A stretch of DNA of 5,148 nucleotides from an uncultured Lachnospiraceae bacterium. Its GTDB lineage: Bacteria > Bacillota_A > Clostridia > Lachnospirales > Lachnospiraceae. The position numbers and the translations under genes were made by a program. The stretch covers positions 1-5,148 of the forward strand of contig CACXGS010000367.1 of NCBI GenBank assembly GCA_902767195.1, given 5' to 3'. Under the pieces are notes generated by a model that saw only the letters and a list, made by a program, of their open reading frames with translations, had not been told where the DNA came from and did no database searches. Shown piece by piece: positions 1-4,926 of the stretch. Numbering within the stretch: position 1 is the first letter of the stretch; every line of letters begins with the position of its first letter.

Positions 1-769
1 CAGAAGCCGCCCCGGGCAACCCTATCTTCACGATCTGTCCGCTCTCCCGCCACAAAGCCTGACGAAAAGTAAACTGCAGGGAGCTGGCCTTGCGCAGAAA
101 AACCTGCCCCTGCACGGCAAAGAAGGCCCAATTACCCAATGAGGAAGCCAGCGCAACCCCGAATACACCCCAATGCAGGATTATAACAAAAATCAGGTTC
201 AGCAGAGCATTCACGGCAATCATGACCAAGCTTGCTATCGTTGTCAGATTCATTTTATTTTCCATTGACAGGAAGGCCGAAAGCTGCCTTCCGAGAAAAA
301 AAGGCAAAATTCCGACAATTTGTCCCAACAGATATTGGTTAAACCCCAGGCGAACAGCATCGTCATGAATCAGAATCGCACTAAGATCAAATGAAGGGAC
401 TATAATCATAAAAAGGGAAAATACCGCCCCGGCCGCTGCTGCCAGAAAGATATCCAGTGAAAACAAGCGCTGTATGTTCTCCTGCTGGTTTCGGCCCATG
501 TATCTGCCGCAGAGGATGGTAGATCCTCCGAAAAGCAGGGCAATCAATGCGTTCATCAGTAATTTGATGGGCCCATACAGCGCAATGGCGCTCATAGCTG
601 TCTCTCCGACAAAGTTTCCTGCAAAAAGGCCGGATACAATACCGTTCACCGTACCGACTGCCGCAAGGAGAATCTGAACAGGCAGGAGGCGAAAAAGCAG
701 CATCGTAACCATTCGGGAATCCGATGTGTATAAAGTATCTGTCTGTGTTTGTCTTTTAATTGTTTTCAT
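1..769 (-). CDS. MATE family efflux transporter, N-terminal 256 residues (runs off left edge)
   Basis: Integral membrane exporter of the multidrug and toxic compound extrusion (MATE) family. These proteins expel cationic drugs or metabolites in exchange for Na+ or H+. The reading frame is open from the ATG at 769-767 to the window edge, giving 256 of the roughly 440-460 residues usual for the family. Visible features are a basic, polar N-terminus (1-22) and hydrophobic segments near 23-50, 60-82, 104-124, 145-165, 175-198 and 200-222. Family-typical stretches include GNFVGETAMSAIALYGP (51-67), GGSTILCGRYMG (81-92) and NALLNLIFVIILHWGVFGVA (187-206), the last being the conserved helix 5-6 turn with its Asn and Gly residues. 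A TAA codon lies in frame two codons upstream, so the start is at or after this ATG. The Shine-Dalgarno is weak. It follows php in the same direction but has a separate promoter. The family call is firm; the substrate is unknown. Confidence 0.92.
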   Translation of the reverse strand, partial: MKTIKRQTQTDTLYTSDSRMVTMLLFRLLPVQILLAAVGTVNGIVSGLFAGNFVGETAMSAIALYGPIKLLMNALIALLFGGSTILCGRYMGRNQQENIQRLFSLDIFLAAAAGAVFSLFMIIVPSFDLSAILIHDDAVRLGFNQYLLGQIVGILPFFLGRQLSAFLSMENKMNLTTIASLVMIAVNALLNLIFVIILHWGVFGVALASSLGNWAFFAVQGQVFLRKASSLQFTFRQALWRESGQIVKIGLPGAAS

Positions 770-804
770 TTTACTTTAATATGGCAATTATTTTTGCTAA
801 AGTG

Positions 805-833
805 ATTGTAACCGATTTATGTTGACACATAAC
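805..833 (-). promoter_or_regulatory. Candidate promoter of the MATE gene
   Basis: Read on the minus strand, TACAAT at 810-805 matches five of six bases of the -10 consensus. A 17-base spacer separates it from a poor -35 hexamer, GTTATG, at 833-828. A start point near 798 would give a leader of about 30 bases before the ATG at 769. The weak -35 and the palindrome in the spacer suggest a regulated rather than strong constitutive promoter. This is inference from sequence only. Confidence 0.45.
817..832. promoter_or_regulatory. Palindromic operator candidate in the MATE promoter
   Basis: The 16-base element TTATGTTGACACATAA is a perfect inverted repeat, TTATGT and ACATAA around a TGAC centre. 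It fills the spacer and touches the -35 hexamer of the predicted MATE promoter, exactly where a bound repressor would block polymerase. Size and symmetry fit a dimeric winged-helix regulator such as the MarR family, which often controls MATE exporters. No regulator gene is visible in the window, so the protein that binds here is a guess. Confidence 0.5.
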
Positions 834-884
834 CATCTCGAGTGACATGGAGACGATGGCCTCTATATGTGATCTATCCTTCTG

Positions 885-1751
885 TCATCCAAAAATCCGC
901 TTCGGATTACTCCCAAGCATCCGATCGATCTCATCTTCTGTGATTCCCCGCTTCCGCAGAAGCGGCAGAAAACTTTTAAACAGATGCGCGTAACCATAAC
1001 CACCATAGTGCCGGAGTTCCTCCCGGCTGCACAGATCCATTGAAAGCGTCACCTGTGAAATATATCCCTGATCCCGAAGCCTGACTACCATATCCGCTCG
1101 GTACTCATCCCGATCCTGTCCGTTTTGGCCGATCATGTCAATACCGATATTCACTCCAAGATCCAAAAGAGCAAGAAGAGCATTTTCATCGGGAAAAAAC
1201 TCTATATGGCCTATCACGATCTTTTCAGGCTTAATTCCCCTTTTTATTAGGAATTTTGCCTGCTGAATCTGTTCGGGGCCGATACTCGGGTGAGTAGATA
1301 TTACCGCGCCGGTCTTTACAGCCGCGATACTCATGGCTTCCCAGACCCTGCATTCAAGCTTTCCGGCTCCCGGAGCGGACCAGCCGATCTCACCAATGAC
1401 TCCGGCCCTGCAGCCTTCTTTATCGATACCCCATGTCAGCTCCCGCACAGCCTCTGCGGCCAGTTCTTCTATCGTTCGTGTCCGAATATCCGGCGGCATG
1501 AATGCTTCAAGATAATAGCCGGTCGAAGGGATGATATTGATGCCTGTGGCGGATGCGAGGGCACGTTGGACATTCAGGTTCCTTCCCATACCCTGATTGG
1601 TGAGATCTACGATATTCCGAATCCCCATGGAATACAGGTCTGTAAGTTCACGGCAAAGGATGTCGAAATCCGCCTCAGCTAAGTCTCCGGGCATAAGGTC
1701 AATGGTGAGATGCTCATGCATCAGTGTATACCCATCTTCTAACTTTATCAT
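885..1751 (-). CDS. php: Phosphotriesterase-homology protein (Php/YhfV-like metal-dependent hydrolase)
   Basis: Complete 288-residue cytoplasmic TIM-barrel hydrolase of the amidohydrolase superfamily, phosphotriesterase branch. It resembles E. coli Php (about 290 residues) along its whole length. Shared blocks include the GYTLMHEHLTIDL start, STGYYLEAFMPP (75-86), GEIGWS (120-125), LGVNIGIDMIG (198-208), LSMDL (236-240) and GGYGYAHL (250-257). Predicted binuclear metal ligands are H12 and H14 (the HxH motif), E121, H154 (ISTHPS), H182 (IGHIEF) and D239. The bridging position carries Glu, as in E. coli Php, where true phosphotriesterases have a carboxylated Lys. Paraoxonase-like activity is therefore not expected, and the natural substrate is unknown. 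An in-frame TAA directly precedes the ATG, which fixes the start; GGAAG sits 7 bases upstream. It is divergent from the double-glycine peptide gene and upstream of the MATE gene, with no obvious functional link to either. Confidence 0.93.
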   Translation of the reverse strand: MIKLEDGYTLMHEHLTIDLMPGDLAEADFDILCRELTDLYSMGIRNIVDLTNQGMGRNLNVQRALASATGINIIPSTGYYLEAFMPPDIRTRTIEELAAEAVRELTWGIDKEGCRAGVIGEIGWSAPGAGKLECRVWEAMSIAAVKTGAVISTHPSIGPEQIQQAKFLIKRGIKPEKIVIGHIEFFPDENALLALLDLGVNIGIDMIGQNGQDRDEYRADMVVRLRDQGYISQVTLSMDLCSREELRHYGGYGYAHLFKSFLPLLRKRGITEDEIDRMLGSNPKRIFG

Positions 1752-1795
1752 TTAACGTCTTCCATCCCCTTTTTCATCCATAAAAAACTATAATC

Positions 1796-1824
1796 ATCAT
1801 ATCCTATATTTATCAGTTTAGCAA
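1796..1824 (-). promoter_or_regulatory. Sigma-70-type promoter of the php gene
   Basis: Read on the minus strand, TTGCTA at 1824-1819 (-35, four of six) is followed by exactly 17 bases and then TATGAT at 1801-1796 (-10, five of six). The predicted transcript begins near 1789, about 38 bases before the ATG at 1751. Nearby AT-rich DNA offers competing -10-like hexamers, including a plus-strand TATAAT at 1789-1794, but only this pair has good spacing. Confidence 0.6.
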
Positions 1825-1840
1825 GGGGGTGGCAGAGCAC

Positions 1841-1900
1841 ATGTCAGAAACGTTTTTTCAGGATACGTACATTGAATCCGTTGCTCTATGTTTTGATTAA
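1841..1900 (+). CDS. Possible 19-codon small ORF with a very strong ribosome binding site
   Basis: The frame encodes MSETFFQDTYIESVALCFD and then TAA. Its support is the element AAGGGGGTGG at 1823-1832, which matches eight of ten bases of the full anti-16S complement AAGGAGGTGA and ends 8 bases before the ATG. The only plus-strand promoter hint is TATAAT at 1789-1794 without a proper -35. The YIES stretch repeats the first core residues of the double-glycine peptide gene downstream (TACATTGAATCC here, TACATTGAGTCC at 2102-2113, both in the coding frame). It could be a leader peptide, a relic of a duplicated peptide gene, or chance. The ribosome binding site overlaps the php -35 on the other strand. 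Confidence 0.25.
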   Translation: MSETFFQDTYIESVALCFD

Positions 1901-1958
1901 TTCATGCGTTTTTTCGGTTTTTTTCTAAATAAGGGACTATTGTGTGTGACGCTTTTGT

Positions 1959-1978
1959 GATAATTACTGTGCTAAGAT
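1959..1978 (+). promoter_or_regulatory. Candidate extended -10 promoter(s) of the double-glycine peptide gene
   Basis: Two overlapping candidates lie 60-80 bases upstream of the start codon. TGTGATAAT has an extended -10 TGn motif with GATAAT at 1959-1964 (five of six). TGCTAAGAT has the same TGn motif with TAAGAT at 1973-1978 (four of six). Neither has a convincing -35, which extended -10 promoters can lack. The upstream DNA is rich in T tracts (1909-1924). Which one is used cannot be decided by eye. Confidence 0.4.
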
Positions 1979-2035
1979 AGGCTCAGCAAAACAAAAAACA
2001 CCTCGAACAAAGAGAGTTTAAAAGGAGAATAAAAG

Positions 2036-2332
2036 ATGAATACAACAACAAACAGAACTGCAATCGCATTGGAAGACCTTGAAAGAGTAAACGGCGGATC
2101 TTACATTGAGTCCTGTGGACTTGCTGTAGCACTTAGTAAATTTGGATATGATGATCTTTTTAAATATGATGGAAACGAAACGATTGACTACGATGCATTG
2201 AAAAAATTCTTTGCTTCCAAAGGATATACTTTTATTCCATCGGAAGATGACCCTAACCTCTTTTTGGATAAGAGTGGAAAGCTCCACAGTTACATGGGCA
2301 TCCTGGAAAAGATCATGACTGAAACACTGTAA
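2036..2332 (+). CDS. Double-glycine leader peptide precursor (bacteriocin/RiPP-type, 98 aa)
   Basis: Small secreted-peptide precursor. Residues 1-21 form a double-glycine leader ending LEDLERVNGG, with hydrophobic residues at -12 (I10), -7 (L15) and -4 (V18), acidic residues around -8, and Gly at -2 and -1. This signal is recognised by the C39 peptidase domain of PCAT-type ABC exporters, which cut after G21. The predicted core is 77 residues, starting S22. It has a single Cys (C27), no Arg, six Tyr and six Phe, and a net acidic charge, unlike cationic pore-forming class II bacteriocins. No GxxxG-rich or lanthipeptide-like Ser/Thr/Cys-dense region is seen. AAAGGAG at 2021-2027, 8 bases before the ATG, supports the start. 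The gene is a single unit with its own terminator, and no exporter, immunity or modifying enzyme is adjacent. It is clearly more AT-rich than its neighbours, which fits recent acquisition. It could be a bacteriocin, a signalling peptide or a RiPP substrate acted on in trans; I do not recognise the core. Confidence 0.85.
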   Translation: MNTTTNRTAIALEDLERVNGGSYIESCGLAVALSKFGYDDLFKYDGNETIDYDALKKFFASKGYTFIPSEDDPNLFLDKSGKLHSYMGILEKIMTETL

Positions 2333-2363
2333 AGTAAAAATTAAATAGCTTTTTTACAAATAC

Positions 2364-2399
2364 GAGGGGGCCTGTGAATTGCTCCCTCTAATTTTTTTT
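2364..2399 (+). terminator. Rho-independent terminator after the double-glycine peptide gene
   Basis: GAGGGGGC (2364-2371) pairs with GCTCCCTC (2381-2388) across a 9-base loop, with one G-U wobble in an 8-bp stem. A run of eight T follows at 2392-2399. It lies 32 bases after the peptide stop codon and ends that unit before the AmmeMemoRadiSam genes begin. Confidence 0.85.
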
Positions 2400-2478
2400 A
2401 TTAGAATCCACCGATAAATATTTTCCCCCAGTAAAAAAACACGTGGAATTATCCGGCGATATCGTTTATTCTTAATGT

Positions 2479-2550
2479 AAAAGGAGATGATACTATGCAA
2501 TTTATATGAATGTAGTCCTTGTGAACGGTAAAAAGGTAGAAAAACATTAG
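2479..2550 (+). other. Strong ribosome binding site leading into minimal ORFs (leader or gene relic)
   Basis: AAAAGGAG at 2479-2486 lies 8 bases before ATG at 2495, but that frame encodes only MQFI before a stop. The overlapping frame from ATG 2506 gives MNVVLVNGKKVEKH and stops at 2550. Its first eight residues resemble the flavin-binding start of NAD(P)H-dependent FMN reductases (consensus like MKVLLVNGSPR). The likeliest reading is the scar of a deleted gene, or a short translated leader ahead of the operon that starts 32 bases later. Too short for a firm call. Confidence 0.25.
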
Positions 2551-2581
2551 GACAGGAAGCGTAACAAAAGGAGGTCAGAGC

Positions 2582-3967
2582 ATGTCCATTCTTGCTGCTT
2601 ATATGGTGCCCCATCCGCCCATGATCGTACCGGAGATCGGACGGGGCCAGGAAGAACAGATTAGAGAAACCATTAACGCCTATGATAAAGTGGCGGAAGA
2701 TATCGCAAGATTACAGCCTGAGACCATTATTATCACCAGTCCTCACTCTATCATGTATTCCGACTATTTTCACATATCTCCCGGCAGGAAAGCCTCCGGC
2801 TCCTTCTCTGCCTTTCGGGCCGGTCAGGTTTCTTTTAAAGAAATCTATGACGAAACCCTTACCGATCAGATCTGTGCCCTGGCCATGGAAGACGCGTTCC
2901 CGGCAGGCACTCTGGGGGAGAGAGACCGGAAGCTGGATCACGGGACCATGGTCCCCCTTTGGTTTATCCGCAAAAAATATGACGGCTTCAAGCTGGTCCG
3001 GATCGGATTATCCGGGCTTCCCCTGACCGACCACTACAGGCTGGGACAGCTGATTCAGGAAGCGGTGAAAAGGACCGGCCGCAAAGTTGTTCTGGTGGCC
3101 AGCGGAGACCTCTCCCACAAACTCCAGTCCTACGGCCCCTACGGTTTTGCTCCGGAAGGACCTGTCTATGATGAGCGGATCATGAATGTCTGCTCCAAAG
3201 GAGAATTCGGCAAACTGTTTGATTTTGATGAAAACTTCTGTGAGAAAGCAGCGGAGTGCGGCCATCGGTCCTTTGTGATCATGGCCGGAGCTCTGGACGG
3301 TATGTCCGTAGAATCAGAAATGCTCTCTCATCAGGATGTCACCGGTGTCGGCTACGGCATCTGCATTTTCCATCCCACAGGAGAGGATGACAGCCGGCAT
3401 TTCCTCAAGTCCTACCTGACAGACCTGGAGAAGGACCTGGAAAGGCAGAGAGAAGCTTCGGACGATTACGTAAAGCTGGCCAGAAAATCACTGGAGACCT
3501 ATATCACAGAGCAGAAAGTTCTGCCTGTACCGGAAGGGCTCCCGGAAGAGATGACCCATGACAAGGCCGGTGTTTTTGTCTCCATCCACAAGCACGGCAA
3601 GCTCCGGGGCTGTATCGGCACTATCCTGCCAACCAGGAAATGTATCGCCGCAGAGATCATCCGCAATGCCATCAGCGCTTCCACAGAGGATCCCCGCTTT
3701 GACCCCATCACGGAGGACGAACTCCAGTGGCTGGAGATCAACGTCGATGTTCTGGGAAAACCGGAACGTATTTCCTCCAAAGATGAGCTGGATGTAAAAC
3801 GTTATGGCGTGATCGTCAGTCACGGCCGCAAAAGAGGGCTCCTCCTGCCGGATCTTGATGGAGTCGATTCTGTCGACCAGCAGGTGGCCATCGCCATGCA
3901 AAAAGGCGGGATCCGTGACGAGGAGGAAGTGATTCTGGAGCGGTTTGAAGTGATACGACACACATAA
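2582..3967 (+). CDS. LigB/Memo-like metalloenzyme fused to AMMECR1 domain (AmmeMemoRadiSam system A/B fusion)
   Basis: A 461-residue cytoplasmic two-domain protein. Residues about 3-265 belong to the class III extradiol dioxygenase LigB / Memo superfamily. Likely metal ligands are H11 (VPHPP) and H55 (SPHS), with E225 or C226 (AECGHRS); in Memo the matching position is Cys, in LigB Glu. H179 in the SGDLSH motif fits the catalytic His of LigB dioxygenases. A charged, probably helical linker (about 266-290) joins this to an AMMECR1 domain (about 292-458) carrying the hallmark LRGCIGT (341-347) and EDPRFDP (369-375) motifs. AMMECR1, Memo and a radical SAM protein are known to co-occur as the AmmeMemoRadiSam system. 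Here the first two are one polypeptide and the third is the next gene, 32 bp downstream. AAAAGGAGG at 2566-2574, 7 bases before the ATG, makes the start secure. The module suggests iron- and radical-dependent chemistry on a shared substrate. Which reaction is unknown; ring-cleaving dioxygenase activity is only a possibility. Confidence 0.92.
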   Translation: MSILAAYMVPHPPMIVPEIGRGQEEQIRETINAYDKVAEDIARLQPETIIITSPHSIMYSDYFHISPGRKASGSFSAFRAGQVSFKEIYDETLTDQICALAMEDAFPAGTLGERDRKLDHGTMVPLWFIRKKYDGFKLVRIGLSGLPLTDHYRLGQLIQEAVKRTGRKVVLVASGDLSHKLQSYGPYGFAPEGPVYDERIMNVCSKGEFGKLFDFDENFCEKAAECGHRSFVIMAGALDGMSVESEMLSHQDVTGVGYGICIFHPTGEDDSRHFLKSYLTDLEKDLERQREASDDYVKLARKSLETYITEQKVLPVPEGLPEEMTHDKAGVFVSIHKHGKLRGCIGTILPTRKCIAAEIIRNAISASTEDPRFDPITEDELQWLEINVDVLGKPERISSKDELDVKRYGVIVSHGRKRGLLLPDLDGVDSVDQQVAIAMQKGGIRDEEEVILERFEVIRHT

Positions 3968-3999
3968 AGACAGTTTTTAAAAAGACGAGGTATCGATCG

Positions 4000-4860
4000 A
4001 TGGCAAAGTGTCAAGTATGTTTCAGACATTGTGATATTCAGGAAGGGGAGCTGGGATTCTGCGGGGCGCGAACCTGCCATGACGGAAAAGTAATTGCCGA
4101 TAATTACGGAAAGACAACCGCCATGGCTTTAGACCCTATCGAGAAAAAGCCGCTAAACCACTTCTATCCCGGCAGCCTGATCCTGTCGGTGGGCTCTTAT
4201 GGCTGTAATCTCCGCTGTCCCTTCTGTCAGAACCATGACATTTCATGGTCATCCCGGGCTATGAAGTACCGGAAAAAAGCCGACTATGTCTCCCCGGAAG
4301 AGCTTGCGGCCACCGCGGATTATTACCGGTCCCGGGGGAACATCGGTGTTGCCTACACCTACAATGAGCCCCTGATCGGCTATGAATATGTCAGAGATAC
4401 GGGAAAACTGATCCACGAGCTGGGACTGAAGAACGTTCTGGTGACAAATGGAATGGCAGACCTTTCGGTTCTGGAAGAAATTGCCCCCTGTATCGATGCC
4501 ATGAACATCGATCTGAAAGGGATGAAAGACAGCTACTATTCCAAAGTTCTGAAGGGCAGCCGGAAGATGGTCATGGATTTCATCAGCCGGGCCGTACAAA
4601 TCTGCCATGTGGAACTGACGGTACTGGTGGTGCCGGGAGAGAACGATTCCGAAGAAGAAATCCTGGAAATGAGCCGGTGGATCTCCGAATTAAAAACAGG
4701 AGAGGCCATCCCCTCCGGCAGGGAGATTCCTCTCCATATCTCCAGGTTTTTCCCCAGATTTCATATGACGGACCGCCCGGCCACCAATGTGGGGCACATT
4801 TATAAATTAGCGGAACTGGCAAGAGAACATCTTGCTTATGTGTACCCGGGAAACTGCTGA
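4000..4860 (+). CDS. amrS: AmmeMemoRadiSam system radical SAM enzyme AmrS
   Basis: A 286-residue radical SAM enzyme. The CxxxCxxC cluster motif CNLRCPFC has ligands C69, C73 and C76, which hold the [4Fe-4S] cluster that cleaves S-adenosylmethionine. Other family blocks are YTYNEP (119-124), VTNGM (148-152), MNIDLKG (168-174), VPGENDS (211-217) and PLHISRFFP (244-252). These match AmrS and the related pyruvate formate-lyase activating enzymes. Ahead of the radical SAM core is a Cys-rich N-terminus (C4, C7, C11, C21, C26) of the form typical of AmrS; it may bind a second metal site. The protein stops at VYPGNC, without the C-terminal zinc-ribbon tail that longer AmrS proteins (about 330 residues) carry. 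GAGG lies 9 bases before the ATG. Co-transcription with the LigB-AMMECR1 gene is expected from the 32-bp gap. Its natural substrate, protein or small molecule, is not settled by the sequence. Confidence 0.93.
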   Translation: MAKCQVCFRHCDIQEGELGFCGARTCHDGKVIADNYGKTTAMALDPIEKKPLNHFYPGSLILSVGSYGCNLRCPFCQNHDISWSSRAMKYRKKADYVSPEELAATADYYRSRGNIGVAYTYNEPLIGYEYVRDTGKLIHELGLKNVLVTNGMADLSVLEEIAPCIDAMNIDLKGMKDSYYSKVLKGSRKMVMDFISRAVQICHVELTVLVVPGENDSEEEILEMSRWISELKTGEAIPSGREIPLHISRFFPRFHMTDRPATNVGHIYKLAELAREHLAYVYPGNC

Positions 4861-4867
4861 TTAACGA

Positions 4868-4926
4868 ATGCCGGGCACTTTACAAAAGGCTTAACTGTTG
4901 CATACTTTTGTTAAGCTGTCCGGCAT
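4868..4926. repeat. Nested inverted repeats between the convergent amrS and right-edge genes
   Basis: An outer perfect repeat, ATGCCGG (4868-4874) and CCGGCAT (4920-4926), encloses an inner one, GCTTAAC (4889-4895) and GTTAAGC (4910-4916), with a 14-base loop. A third pair, ACAAAAG (4882-4888) and CTTTTGT (4905-4911), cannot form together with the inner pair because it shares bases 4910-4911. On the minus strand the inner hairpin is followed by CTTTTGT, a weak terminator-like T run; on the plus strand no T run follows. It may end transcription from one or both sides, and it overlaps the last codons of the minus-strand gene. Confidence 0.5.

Noticed and set aside
90..677. Plus-strand open frames over the left end
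   Set aside because: They are antisense to a continuous 256-codon MATE frame, have no ribosome binding sites and encode low-complexity basic sequence without family resemblance.
833..859. Imperfect hairpin CCATCTC / GAG-ATGG downstream of the php stop as a terminator
   Set aside because: The stem needs a 3-base bulge and no T run follows on either strand, so it is not a credible intrinsic terminator.
1290..1682. Plus-strand 130-codon frame inside php
   Set aside because: It lies antisense to the conserved centre of a clearly recognisable Php protein and has no promoter or ribosome binding site.
1834..1887. Inverted repeat AGAGCA / TGCTCT as an operator or attachment site
   Set aside because: Six-base arms separated by 42 bases are expected by chance in this length of sequence, and no linked function is apparent.
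1909..1924. T-rich tract read as a terminator
   Set aside because: No stable GC-rich stem precedes the T runs on the plus strand; it is more likely simple AT-rich upstream DNA.
3488..3961. Minus-strand 157-codon frame inside the AMMECR1 domain
   Set aside because: It is antisense to conserved AMMECR1 motifs, and such long shadows are expected in GC-richer codons.
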